Assembly: GCA_964471555.1 (NCBI GenBank) | Contig: CAYYGM010000012.1 | Location: 1-45,714, forward strand | Direction: 5' to 3' | Source of the DNA: JADLFV01 sp964471555 | GTDB taxonomy: Bacteria > Planctomycetota > Phycisphaerae > Phycisphaerales > Phycisphaeraceae | DNA: 45,714 nucleotides | Shown: positions 28,164 to 36,759 of the stretch, in pieces | Position numbering within the stretch: the first letter of the stretch is position 1 | Layout of the letters: every line of letters begins with the position of its first letter | Translations under genes and position numbers: made by a program | Notes under the pieces: generated by a model | Database searches by the model: none | What the model saw: only the letters and a program-made list of their open reading frames with translations | What the model was told of the DNA's origin: nothing

Positions 28164-28427
28164 GGGTCAAGGTTCCAGTGAGCCGGGGTTCGGGGTACTG
28201 CCTGCCCCCCTCAATTTTTTCTCCGGGGGCTGCCCGGGGGATGGGGGGAAACGGGAGATTATGACCTAAGGAGAGGAGAGGTTCAAGTGAATGCCCGGAG
28301 GACGGCCATGCGGGCGGCTAAAAGTGGGAATTTCCGCGGAAATGCGACATTGAGGGTAAACGATTCGCAAATCCGGGCGTCTTACTCGTAGTAGGATACG
28401 TAACACCATTACAGAAGGGGGCCACCC
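28164..28427. other. Divergent intergenic region between rpsT and the HTH gene
   Basis: Contains C- and G-runs (CTCCGGGGGC near 28221) and AT-poor sequence, with no gene. The last 80 bases before the HTH gene include TTACTCGTAGTAGGATACGTAA near 28382, an imperfect inverted repeat that could be an operator; confidence is low. Confidence 0.3.
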
Positions 28428-28919
28428 ATGCTCGCTGGAACACTTCAAAAACTGATTGACGAACGGATCACCAACGCCCGGGAACTGGGCGACCTGGCGG
28501 GGGTATCGACTTCGACGGTTTATCGCTGGATCAGCGGACAGAGTCGGCCGGACTTCGACTCGGTCCGTCTGCTGGTGCGGCATCTGCCGGACAAGCGGGC
28601 CCAGGAGGCGATCCTGTCGGTGTTCAGTGCGGGCACAGCGTGGGAGTTTTCCCATCAGGAGCTGGACCTGGACGTGAATCACGACGGACAAGTGGACGTA
28701 TCCGACGCCTTGGACGCGACGGTGGAAACCGTGCGTGCGGCCGCCGACTCCTTGCAGCAGGTGCGCGTGGCTCACAAGGGCACCGCCATGAACGCCGAGA
28801 CGACGCTGCAGGTGATCTCACTGCTCAACCACATTGTGCGCGAATGCAACATCACGCAGCGCGTGCTGGTGCAGGTAGCCGAGCAGAAGCGGCGACGAAA
28901 GCTGAAGCTGGCCAATTGA
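28428..28919 (+). CDS. HTH protein with dockerin-like calcium loop
   Basis: 163 residues. Residues about 17-42 (NARELGDLAGVSTSTVYRWI) form an XRE-like DNA-binding helix-turn-helix, with a short CII-like continuation (LVRHLPDKRAQEAILSVF). Residues 82-93 read DVNHDGQVDVSD, an exact fit to the dockerin or EF-hand loop DxNxDGxxDxxD, flanked by a hydrophobic helix (ALDATVETV). The rest is helical, ending in a basic tail (EQKRRRKLKLAN). There is no signal peptide. Calcium loops normally sit in secreted proteins, so a loop in a DNA-binding protein is unusual; it may be a calcium switch or a dimer element. AGAAGGGGG is the ribosome site. Confidence 0.7.
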   Translation: MLAGTLQKLIDERITNARELGDLAGVSTSTVYRWISGQSRPDFDSVRLLVRHLPDKRAQEAILSVFSAGTAWEFSHQELDLDVNHDGQVDVSDALDATVETVRAAADSLQQVRVAHKGTAMNAETTLQVISLLNHIVRECNITQRVLVQVAEQKRRRKLKLAN

Positions 28920-29151
28920 ACGGGGCGCAGGGCCCGCGATAGCCGGCGAGCTGCGTCTGGCCGGTCCAGCCCACGTAGCGGCCCGGCCATGGATTAGAGC
29001 GCGTCCCATCTTGCTGTAGCGGGTGCCACGGCCGCGTGCCGGCCGTGAGTAACGCCAGGCACACCCGTACGCAGGTGTGGCACCCATAGTGAACCACTAC
29101 CTGCCGCTGAAGACGCAAGCTGTTGATTGCGAGGGGAGTTGGTCTGTCAAC
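28920..29151. repeat. Intergenic GC-rich hairpin words
   Basis: No gene. It holds CGATAGCCGGCGAGCTGCG, which relates to the hairpin at 29823-29844, and two facing copies of a GGTGCCAC/GTGGCACC word: GGGTGCCACGGCCGCGTG near 29020 and CAGGTGTGGCACCC near 29073. Confidence 0.45.
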
Positions 29152-29185
29152 AACCTTATTGCTTTTTTAGAAAACTAATAATAGC
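29152..29185 (+). repeat. 34-bp palindrome, copy 4
   Basis: Right arm AAAACTAATAATAGC is intact and the loop is TTAG. The left arm has decayed to AACCTTATTGCTTTT. It lies 233 bp after the HTH gene. Confidence 0.8.
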
Positions 29186-29316
29186 CGCGAAGGGCGCAGA
29201 CAGCAGGAGGCGGCGAGGTTTTGTGGGGGGTGTGCGATGGCGGGAGCGACGTCAGGGACAGTTTCGGGGGCTGATATGGATGGGAGGGATGAGGTACGGA
29301 AGGCTTGAGCGGCAAT

Positions 29317-29401
29317 GGTCACGAGTGATGAGCCACGAGCTTTGAGGGTGAAAACAAGTGGTGGCAAACGGTGTCCCTCCCGGCTCGTGGTTCATCACCC
29401 G
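29317..29401. repeat. Inverted-arm short-word repeat element
   Basis: CACGAGTGATGAGCCACGAG faces CTCGTGGTTCATCACCCGTG across about 40 bp, directly at the 3' end of the NifX-like gene. Confidence 0.65.
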
Positions 29402-29793
29402 TGATGATGATGGTGGTGATCATCGTGATGATCGTGTTCGCAGACGTGGTCGGGGCCGTGATGGCAGGCGGTCTGGCCGAGGACCAGTGAGCCGTCGAGG
29501 TAGGCAAGGGCAGCATCGCGGGCGGGCATGGGGGCGGCCCCGTGCAGGACGCGGATGCCGGCATCGGCGAGCATGATGACCGCCCGTTCGCCGATGCCGC
29601 CGGTGATGACCACGTAGGGATCGTGCTGAGCGATGAAGCGCGGCAGAGCGCCGGGCGCGTGCGGGGGCATGGCCAGCACCTGCTCATCGGTGACCTGATG
29701 CGATTGTTCGTCAGCGTCCAGGATCGCCACGTGCGTGCTCTGGCCGAAGTGCGACGAGAGCATTCCATCAGACAGTGGCACAGCGATTTTCAT
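29395..29793 (-). CDS. NifX/NafY-like protein with histidine-rich tail
   Basis: 132 residues of the dinitrogenase iron-molybdenum cofactor-binding fold (MKIAVPLSDGMLSSHFGQST, YVVITGGIGERAVIMLADAG). Members outside nitrogen fixation bind metal clusters of uncertain role. The C terminus carries a dense metal-binding tail (HHGPDHVCEHDHHDDHHHHH). AGGAG lies seven bases before ATG 29793. No nif genes are present, so it is an orphan. It follows the Pat-like gene by 80 bp on the same strand, with a hairpin between them. Confidence 0.85.
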   Translation of the reverse strand: MKIAVPLSDGMLSSHFGQSTHVAILDADEQSHQVTDEQVLAMPPHAPGALPRFIAQHDPYVVITGGIGERAVIMLADAGIRVLHGAAPMPARDAALAYLDGSLVLGQTACHHGPDHVCEHDHHDDHHHHHHG

Positions 29794-29822
29794 GGCAACT
29801 CCTGTCAACAAGTGCGGTCGGC

Positions 29823-29844
29823 CCGGCGAGGCGTAGCTCGCCGG
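29823..29844. repeat. GC-rich hairpin CCGGCGAG-GCGTAG-CTCGCCGG
   Basis: A perfect 8-bp stem with a 6-base loop between the NifX-like gene and the Pat-like gene. A related word (TAGCCGGCGAGCTGCG) occurs near 28937. Confidence 0.6.
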
Positions 29845-29873
29845 CTAGGGGCTTGCGCCTCACACCTCACCAC

Positions 29874-32561
29874 TCAAGCCTGTCCCTTCAACTCCAGGAC
29901 GCCGTGGATCAGGCCTTCCTTGCGGTCGGTGGAGATCTGAAAGTTGAACTCGCGCATGGTGGCGGCCATGCGTTTGTTTTCAATCAGCGTCTCGGCGGAG
30001 ATGTGGCGCAGACCCCACTGGCGGGCCACCTGGAGGCAGAAGCGCGTGATATGCGAGCCGACGCGCTTGCCCTGCCACTCGTCGATCACCAGCAGGGCGA
30101 ACTCGCCCTCGTGACGGTCGGCATCAGCGGCCAGACGTCCCACGCCGATCATCTTCACCGGCTGCGTTTCGGTCAGAGCCACCACGGCGATCTCGCGGTC
30201 GTAATCCGTGAAGCAGTAGCGGGTGGCCATCTCGTGGTTGGGGCCTTTGATGGTGGCAAAGAAGCGAGCGCGCAGCGTCTCCGGCGAACAGGCGCGCAGC
30301 ATGTCCATCCAGATCGGCTCGTCGCTGGGACGAATCGGACGCAATCGCAGGCGCGTGCCGTCGGCCAGCTTGACCTTGCCGTCGTACTCGGCGGGGTACG
30401 GGCGAATCGCCAGGTGCGAGTAGCGATCGTCCGGAACGGGCGAGGCGTTGTCCAGCTTGGCCCGGGCGTCCAACGCCACCGCCCCGGTGGGCGAGACGAT
30501 CAGCGGGTTGATGTCGAACTCCTTGAGGTTGGGCGAATCAGCCACCAGGTAGGAGAAGCGGATCAGCACGTCGATCAGGGCATCGACGTTGACCTTGGGT
30601 CGGCCGCGGAAGCCGTTGAGCAGCGGCCAGCCCTGGAGACTGCTGAGCATGCGGCGGCAGATCTTCTCGGTCAGCGGCGGCAGACCCAGCACGTGGTCGT
30701 CGAGCACCTCCGCGGTGACGCCGCCCATACCCACCATGACCACCGAGCCGAACACCGGATCCTTCTTGGCCCCGACGATCATTTCCACGGCATCGGTGTG
30801 CGAAACCATCGGCTGCACGTTAACGCCGAGGATGGTGGCCTTGGGGAACTGCTCGCGGGCAGACTTGGTCATGCGTTCAAACGCAGCCTTGACGGACGCG
30901 GCATCGGTCAGGTGCAGGGCCACGCCGCCGGCATCGGACTTGTGCGAGATGTCCGGCGACAGCAGCTTGACCGCCACCGGGTAGCCGATCATCTCGGCGA
31001 ACTTGGCAGCCTCGTCGGCGAAGCCGGCCTTGACGGCCCGGGCGATGGGAATGCCGTAGGAATCCAGCAATTCCTTGGAGTCGATTTCGCTGAGCATGGT
31101 GTCAGCCTGGCTCAGCAGGGCGCGGACGTAGATGCCCTGGCGGTTGGTGGACAGCACCATGTCCTCGGGCACCGGCTGAGGCGTTTCGTAGAGCGTGCGG
31201 ATGTTGCGGCCGTAGTTGACCAGGTGCATGAACCCGCGGATGGCCCGCTCGGGGCTGGGATAGCAAGGGATGTTGGCCTCGGTCAGAATGCGTGCGCCGG
31301 CAGCGACCACATCACCACCCATCCATGCCGCCAGCACGGGTTTGCCGGCTTTGGCGGACGCCTTGACCACCGCCTGGGCCACCGCCTTGGGATCGGTCAT
31401 GGCCTGCGGCGTGAGGATCACCAGCATGGCATCGACCCCGTCGTCGGCCATCACCAGGTCCAGGGCGTCCACGTAGCGCTTGTCGTCGGCATCACCCAGC
31501 ACGTCCACCGGGTTGTTGTGCGACCAGCACGGCGGCAGGACTTTGTTGAGCGCTTCGACGGTTTTCGCTGACAGTTCCGCCAGCGAGCCGTTGGCGGCGA
31601 TCAGGGCGTCAGTAGCCATGACACCGGGGCCGCCGGCGTTGGTGATGATGGCCAGGCGCTCGCCGCGCGGGGTGGCGGTGTGTTCGAGCAGCGCGGCACA
31701 GTCGAAAATCTCCTCGAACTCTTTGACGCGCACGATGCCGGCCCGGCGGAAGGCTGCTTCGTGCACGTCGTCGGCGCCGATCATGGCGCCGGTGTGCGAG
31801 CTGGCGGCGCTGGCCGAGGCGGCGAAGCGGCCGGACTTGCAGGCGATGATCGGCTTGGTGCGGGTGAAGGCGCGGGCGGCGGAGATGAAGCTGCGGGCGT
31901 CGGTGATCGATTCGATGTAGAGCAGGATGGCGCGGGTCTTGGCGTCCTGGCCGAAGAAGTCGATCAGGTCGGCGAAGTCAACGTCCGCCATGTTGCCGAC
32001 GCTGACGAAGTAGGACAGGCCGATGTCCTGGGTCTTGGCCAGGTCGAGAGCGGCCGTGCCCAGGGCGCCGGACTGGCTGATGAAGGCGACGCGGCCTTCG
32101 CCGGGGATGCTGCTGGTGAAGCTGGCGTTGAGTCCGATGCCGGGCGAGATGACGCCCAGGCAGTTGGGGCCGATGATGCGCATGTTGTAATGGCGTGCGA
32201 TCTCGACCAGTTTCTTTTCGGCGGCCTTGCCTTCGGGGCCCGACTCGCGGAAGCCGGCACTGAGGACGATGGCGCTCTTGACGCCCTTTTCACCGCAGGA
32301 CTTGATCACGTCGTGCACGGTGGAGGCCGGCGTGCAGACCACCGCCAGATCGGGCGCGGCCGGGAGATCACCAATGCTCTTGTAGGCCTTGCGATCGAGC
32401 ACCTTGTCGCGCTTGGGGTTGATCAGGTAGACGTCACCCTGGAACGTGCTGTTGCAGAGGTTGGTGGCCAGGGCATGACCGACGCTGCCTTGACGATCGC
32501 TGGCGCCGATGACGGCCACGGACTTGGGAGCTAACAGGGGAAGCAAGCTTCGCACACTCAT
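29874..32561 (-). CDS. Acyl-CoA synthetase (NDP-forming)/GNAT fusion, Pat-like
   Basis: 895 residues with the order CoA-binding domain (VAVIGASDRQGSVGHALATN), succinyl-CoA synthetase-like domain (RVAFISQSGALGTAALDLA), ATP-grasp domain (about residues 480-700, with VKAGFADEAAKFAEMIGYPV) and a C-terminal GNAT acetyltransferase (ALLVIDEWQGKRVGSHITRF). This is the layout of Salmonella Pat (YfiQ/PatZ), which acetylates lysines on metabolic enzymes. The phosphorylatable histidine of ADP-forming ligases is present in AASSHTGAM (His256), so both ligase and transferase activity are possible. GGAAGG lies before ATG 32561. The NifX-like gene follows. Confidence 0.88.
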   Translation of the reverse strand: MSVRSLLPLLAPKSVAVIGASDRQGSVGHALATNLCNSTFQGDVYLINPKRDKVLDRKAYKSIGDLPAAPDLAVVCTPASTVHDVIKSCGEKGVKSAIVLSAGFRESGPEGKAAEKKLVEIARHYNMRIIGPNCLGVISPGIGLNASFTSSIPGEGRVAFISQSGALGTAALDLAKTQDIGLSYFVSVGNMADVDFADLIDFFGQDAKTRAILLYIESITDARSFISAARAFTRTKPIIACKSGRFAASASAASSHTGAMIGADDVHEAAFRRAGIVRVKEFEEIFDCAALLEHTATPRGERLAIITNAGGPGVMATDALIAANGSLAELSAKTVEALNKVLPPCWSHNNPVDVLGDADDKRYVDALDLVMADDGVDAMLVILTPQAMTDPKAVAQAVVKASAKAGKPVLAAWMGGDVVAAGARILTEANIPCYPSPERAIRGFMHLVNYGRNIRTLYETPQPVPEDMVLSTNRQGIYVRALLSQADTMLSEIDSKELLDSYGIPIARAVKAGFADEAAKFAEMIGYPVAVKLLSPDISHKSDAGGVALHLTDAASVKAAFERMTKSAREQFPKATILGVNVQPMVSHTDAVEMIVGAKKDPVFGSVVMVGMGGVTAEVLDDHVLGLPPLTEKICRRMLSSLQGWPLLNGFRGRPKVNVDALIDVLIRFSYLVADSPNLKEFDINPLIVSPTGAVALDARAKLDNASPVPDDRYSHLAIRPYPAEYDGKVKLADGTRLRLRPIRPSDEPIWMDMLRACSPETLRARFFATIKGPNHEMATRYCFTDYDREIAVVALTETQPVKMIGVGRLAADADRHEGEFALLVIDEWQGKRVGSHITRFCLQVARQWGLRHISAETLIENKRMAATMREFNFQISTDRKEGLIHGVLELKGQA

Positions 32562-32882
32562 GGGGCGTAACCTTCCGCCGCTGCGCGGCTGAAACAATCC
32601 ATCACCGATAGCCATTCATTACTACGCCGAAATCCGGGAGCGGCTATGGTGGTAACTTCCGGGGGCGGGCGCGGCCATGGCGACCTGGCGGTCTGGCAAG
32701 CATGAGGGCCGCTCGCCGCCTGAATATGATATCGCCAGCCGCAGTTTAACGCTAAAAGCGAGCATAAACACAAGAATTATTCTAAATTACCACGCTCTGT
32801 CCCGGCCCGGCCATCCACCGCGACGGGGCGGCCTGAGCGGTTAGAATGCCCCTTTAGCCTTCCGCAGTCCTGGAGATTTCGT
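32562..32882. other. Divergent intergenic region, Pat-like gene to yebC
   Basis: No gene is seen in these 321 bp. It contains one 12-bp module (32655-32666), an AT-rich stretch (AGAATTATTCTAAATTAC near 32774) that probably holds promoters, and GGAG before yebC. Confidence 0.4.
32655..32666 (+). repeat. 12-bp module, intergenic copy
   Basis: ACTTCCGGGGGC, the exact consensus of the modules found in genes, here outside any gene. Confidence 0.6.
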
Positions 32883-33632
32883 ATGGCCGGCCACAGTCAC
32901 TGGGCCAACATCAAGTACAAGAAAGCCGCCCGCGACGCCAAGCGGGGCAAGGCCTGGAGCAAGTGCGCCCGAGCCATCATCGTGGCTGCCAAGGCCGGCG
33001 GCGGCGACCCGGCGCAGAACCTCACCCTGCGCTACGCCATCGACGACGCCAAGGCCGTCAACATGCCGCGCGACACCATCGAGAACGCCATCAAAAAGGG
33101 CACCGGCGATCTCGAGGGTGTGGTCTATGAATCAGCTCTCTACGAAGGCTACGGCCCGGCCGGCGTGGCGGTGATGATGGAAATTCTGACCGACAACCGC
33201 AATCGCACGGCCGGCGAAATCCGCAAAATCTTCGAACGCTGCGGCGGCAACCTCGGGTCCACCGGCTGCGTGGCGTACCTGTTCGCCAGCAAGGGCCAGG
33301 TGTTCGTGGCCAAGAGCGGCGCCGAGGAAGAAAAAGTCATGGAAACCGCGCTGGAAGCCGGCGCCGAAGACGTGACCGACGAGGGCGAAACCTGGCAGGT
33401 GCTCAGCGAACCGGCCGACTTCATCGCCGTGCGCGACGCCCTGGAAGCGGCCGGCTTCACCCTCGAGTCGTCCGGCATCAACATGATCCCCTCCACCAGC
33501 GTGCAGGTGACCGGCCACGATGCGGAGAAAGTCCTTCGCCTCATGGAAGGACTCGAGGACCACGACGACGTGCAGAAAGTCCACGCCAACTTCGACATCT
33601 CCGACGAAGAGCTGGCCAAGCTGGATAGCTGA
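32883..33632 (+). CDS. yebC: YebC/PmpR family regulator
   Basis: 249 residues, the family's normal length. MAGHSHWANIKYKKAARDAK at the start, then GGGDPAQNLTLRYAIDDAKA and NMPRDTIENAIKKGTGD, are unmistakable. Family members bind DNA as regulators, and recent work links them to relief of ribosome stalling at proline runs. GGAG lies eight bases before the ATG. It is monocistronic. Confidence 0.95.
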   Translation: MAGHSHWANIKYKKAARDAKRGKAWSKCARAIIVAAKAGGGDPAQNLTLRYAIDDAKAVNMPRDTIENAIKKGTGDLEGVVYESALYEGYGPAGVAVMMEILTDNRNRTAGEIRKIFERCGGNLGSTGCVAYLFASKGQVFVAKSGAEEEKVMETALEAGAEDVTDEGETWQVLSEPADFIAVRDALEAAGFTLESSGINMIPSTSVQVTGHDAEKVLRLMEGLEDHDDVQKVHANFDISDEELAKLDS

Positions 33633-33954
33633 TACCCACGCGATGCGTTATCGGGCAGCGCGATGACGGATGGCTGTTCTGCGCGCGCGTTGCCGCGTTG
33701 CATGCGTGTGGCGTGTCGATTCCACAAGGACCGGATACATAACTCTGTATCACCCATTCAGGGGTCGGCCGCAACAGTCCGACAAATTGATAGTGGGCAA
33801 GGGGAGATCCCTGGCGACCTGGAACGCGATCGCTTTACGCTGCGATCAGTGTCGCCGGGGCCATGCGTCCGGGTAAGTCCCGCCAACGCGGCTGACAGCC
33901 CCCGGGCACATGGCGGTGGATGGTTGGTGACTTGCGGGTCCAGGGAGATTCAGG
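33633..33954. other. Intergenic region before PEP-CTERM gene
   Basis: 322 bp with no gene recognised. One perfect inverted repeat, GATACA-TAACTC-TGTATC, lies at 33734-33751 and could be an operator. AGGGAG precedes the next start codon. Confidence 0.35.
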
Positions 33955-34698
33955 ATGAAACGTTACGCCCTGCTGCTTGCGTTTGTCGCTTTCTTTTCCG
34001 TAACTGCTGCTCAAGCCGCGATCGTGACCTACACGGGAATCGACATGGTCAGCGCGCACGCGGCAGGGCCCAACGCTTCGGCTGCCCGCGCCGGCTTTGA
34101 TCTGGCAGAAAACCCGATGAACTGCATTGACTTTGAAGACCTGCCCGTCGGCACGCTGAGAGCGGACCCTTACACGGCCGTGCCTGTTGCTGCCGGCGTT
34201 AGTGTGCAGTGCTTCGGCTCCATGCACATCAGCGCGGCGTACCAGGGCGTCACCGTTGCCGGGAATTTCAAGTATGGCTTCAACACCACGACCGGCGGCG
34301 ACAAACACCTGGGCTTCCAGTCGATGTACTACAGGACACCGACACCGGGCGTGACCTTCACCTTTGATGCGCCCATTCGAGCCTGGGGCGCTTACCTCAC
34401 GGGCCTTGAACGCGACATCGACGGCGTCGTGCACGTGCTGTTCAATGATGGAGCAGCACACGACATCGAGGTGCCGGAGGGCGATCAGGGCGATGATGTG
34501 AGCAACAACGTGCAGTTTTTCGGCTTTTCCAGCGATCAGGGATTTTCGGCTGTGACGCTGGAGCTGCGGGAGGTCGGACCCAACCGAGACATCTTCGGCA
34601 TCGATGACATGGTTTACAGCCATGCACCCGAGCCGTCGATCTTGTTGCTGCTGTCGGGCGGATGGTTTGTGGTCAGCGGGATTCGTCGCGCGGCGTGA
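33955..34698 (+). CDS. PEP-CTERM sorting domain protein
   Basis: 247 residues. The signal peptide MKRYALLLAFVAFFSVTAAQ is followed by a beta-rich exported domain (NCIDFEDLPVGTL...TFTFDAPIRAWGAYLTGLER...VTLELREVGPNRDIFGIDDM) like other PEP-CTERM surface proteins of unknown role. The tail APEPSILLLLSGGWFV then Arg-Arg is the sorting signal for exosortase-type processing. No exosortase gene lies in the window. Confidence 0.82.
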   Translation: MKRYALLLAFVAFFSVTAAQAAIVTYTGIDMVSAHAAGPNASAARAGFDLAENPMNCIDFEDLPVGTLRADPYTAVPVAAGVSVQCFGSMHISAAYQGVTVAGNFKYGFNTTTGGDKHLGFQSMYYRTPTPGVTFTFDAPIRAWGAYLTGLERDIDGVVHVLFNDGAAHDIEVPEGDQGDDVSNNVQFFGFSSDQGFSAVTLELREVGPNRDIFGIDDMVYSHAPEPSILLLLSGGWFVVSGIRRAA

Positions 34699-34777
34699 GT
34701 GTTTGATTGTCGTACAATGGCTGCGCTTCAACTATGAGTAGCGCGACCGGGCCACTTCAATCAAACAGGATCTCGCC

Positions 34778-36151
34778 ATGACAACAATCACACGCGGCTG
34801 CCTGATACTGCTCAGCCTGTGCTGCGGCAACGCACTGGCTGCGCCGCCCCAGGTCGTCTCCACCACGCCCGCCAACGGCGACCTGGCTGTCGATCCCAGC
34901 ATCGACCAGCTTGTCATCGTGTTCGATCAGGATATGAACCCCGGCGGCCGCTCCATGACCGGCGGCGGCGACACATTCCCCAAACTCATCGACCACCCGG
35001 TGTGGCGCGATCCGCGCACCTTCGTCTGGCGCGTGAAACTCGAGCCGGACCATGAGTACCGCTTCGGCGTCAACTCGCCGTCATATCGCAACTTCAAAAG
35101 CGCTGCCGGCGAAAGCTCCGTCCCCTACTTCGTCCACTTCCGCACCGCCCCCCTTTCCGGCGGCCCCGGGGGCGAGGCCGCTTCAGCGGCCGGGCTCTTC
35201 GAGGAAAAGCTCACGCCCGAAGCCAACGACGCCGCCATCGCCAAGCTGCGCCAAGCGATCACCCAGCGTTATTCCTACCGCGATCGCCTCGGCATCGACT
35301 GGAACGCACTGATCGACGAATACACACCGAAGATGCACGCCGCCACCACGCAGCGCCAGTTCGCCTCCAGTGTGCTGGCCATTCTCGGGCAGGCCAAAGA
35401 CAAGCACATCAGCGTCCGCATCGGCGGCGAAACCATTCCCGCTTTCGTCAACCCCGTGCGCGTCAACGCCAACGCCCAGTTGCTGCCGAAGATCGTGCCC
35501 GACTGGACACAACTGGCCGACGGCTTCTACCTCGGTCGCTACGACGATCGCATCGGCTACCTGCGCATCGATGCCTGGTCGCGCGACACGCCCGTCGGCG
35601 CATACATCACCGCCCTGCAGATGCTGGTGCAGAGAGACTGGGCCAGGGCCATGGTCATCGACGTGCGCTTCAACGGCGGCGGTGACGAGACGATGGCTGC
35701 CTTCATCGCCAGCCAGTTCGTCGATCACTCCGTGGTTTACGCTCAGCACGTTTATGCCGACCCCGATGCCCCCGGCGGCTTCACGCCCGTCCGCCAGCGC
35801 ACGCTCGATCCGATCCGCTTCGGTGACAGCAAACGCTTTGCCGGCAAAGTGGCCGTGCTCGTCGGCCCCGCGGTGATGAGCAGTTGCGAAGCGTTCGTGC
35901 TGATGATGAAGCAGGATCCCGACTGCAAGACCTTCGGCGAAACCACCCAGGGCAGCAGCGGCAACCCACGCCCGCACGACCTGGGCAACGGCCTCACGGT
36001 GGTGCTGCCGTCATGGAAATCCATGGACCCGCAAGGCCGCGAGTTTGAAGGCGTGGGCCTGGAGCCGGACGTGAAGATCGCCACCACGGACCGCGACTTC
36101 GCCAATGCTGACCCGGTGCTGGATGCGGCGCTGCAATACCTGCGACAGTGA
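34778..36151 (+). CDS. Secreted S41 family peptidase with Ig-like N domain
   Basis: 457 residues. A signal peptide (LILLSLCCGNALA) is followed by an Ig-like Big_5-type domain (VVSTTPANGDLAVDPSIDQL) and then a C-terminal processing peptidase-like domain. The catalytic serine is probably Ser368 in GPAVMSSCEAF, with VIDVRFNGGGDETM and TQGSSGNPRP as the supporting S41 motifs. No PDZ domain is seen, as in the tricorn/IRBP-like branch. LSGGPGGEAAS near residue 130 is a low-complexity joint rich in C and G runs. AGGA lies eight bases before the ATG. The substrate is unknown. Confidence 0.85.
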   Translation: MTTITRGCLILLSLCCGNALAAPPQVVSTTPANGDLAVDPSIDQLVIVFDQDMNPGGRSMTGGGDTFPKLIDHPVWRDPRTFVWRVKLEPDHEYRFGVNSPSYRNFKSAAGESSVPYFVHFRTAPLSGGPGGEAASAAGLFEEKLTPEANDAAIAKLRQAITQRYSYRDRLGIDWNALIDEYTPKMHAATTQRQFASSVLAILGQAKDKHISVRIGGETIPAFVNPVRVNANAQLLPKIVPDWTQLADGFYLGRYDDRIGYLRIDAWSRDTPVGAYITALQMLVQRDWARAMVIDVRFNGGGDETMAAFIASQFVDHSVVYAQHVYADPDAPGGFTPVRQRTLDPIRFGDSKRFAGKVAVLVGPAVMSSCEAFVLMMKQDPDCKTFGETTQGSSGNPRPHDLGNGLTVVLPSWKSMDPQGREFEGVGLEPDVKIATTDRDFANADPVLDAALQYLRQ

Positions 36152-36244
36152 AAGTTTGGTGGTCTGGCGGTCTGGCGGTTTGGCGATCGGGGTTGATTGC
36201 CACCCCCCGCGCGACGACAATGACCAGACCACTAAACCACCAAT
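36151..36244. repeat. Inverted-arm short-word repeat element
   Basis: TTGGTGGTCTGGCGGTCTGG words face CCAGACCACTAAACCACCAA across about 30 bp. It fills the gap between the S41 peptidase and acylphosphatase genes. Confidence 0.7.
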
Positions 36245-36250
36245 TCCCCC

Positions 36251-36520
36251 ATGATCCGCATCAACGTGCAATTCGTCGGTCGCGTGCAGGGCGTCGGCTT
36301 TCGCTACACCACCGTCAACGTCGCTCGCGGCTTCGACGTCACCGGCTACGTGCAGAACATGCCCGACGGCTCCGTGCAGTGCGTGGCTGAAGGCGAGCGC
36401 GACGAGGTGCGCCGCTTCATCGATGCGGTCAAGGATCAAATGAGCAGTTACATCCGCAGCGCCGACGAAACATCCGCAGCCGCTACAGGCCAGTTCGACA
36501 GCTTCGACGTGCGCTACTGA
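36251..36520 (+). CDS. acyP: Acylphosphatase
   Basis: 89 residues; hydrolyses acyl phosphates such as acetyl phosphate. VQFVGRVQGVGFRYT carries the phosphate-binding loop with catalytic Arg18, and GYVQNMPDGSV carries the catalytic Asn36. The length and both signatures are standard. Confidence 0.95.
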   Translation: MIRINVQFVGRVQGVGFRYTTVNVARGFDVTGYVQNMPDGSVQCVAEGERDEVRRFIDAVKDQMSSYIRSADETSAAATGQFDSFDVRY

Positions 36521-36650
36521 CAGCAGCGCACTCACCGTGAGCCGCCGCGATTGAGCCCGTCAAACAATATCCGCAAGTGCGCCACCCACCCCGGGCAAAA
36601 GACTCCATCCCATCCCACACTGCCCGTTTCCGCTGAATTTCAGGGATTTT

Positions 36651-36713
36651 GCCTGATTTTAATAACTCTGTTTTCGCCGAAAACAGACTAATTGCCAAAG
36701 CCCAAAATCAGGC
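36651..36713. repeat. Nested palindrome with second ACTCTGTTTTCG copy
   Basis: Outer arms GCCTGATTTT (36651-36660) and AAAATCAGGC (36704-36713) pair perfectly. Inside is ACTCTGTTTTCG-C-CGAAAACAGACT (36665-36689), one mismatch from the copy at 10322-10346. It sits between convergent acyP and proB and may serve as a bidirectional stop. Confidence 0.7.
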
Positions 36714-36759
36714 TTGAATCGACACTTTATTTCTGTGAAAGATTCTTTGTCTTACCTGC

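Noticed and set aside
29775..31571. 598-codon plus-strand frame opposite the Pat-like gene
   Set aside because: Shadow of a well-supported gene; it has no recognisable domain and shows typical antisense composition.
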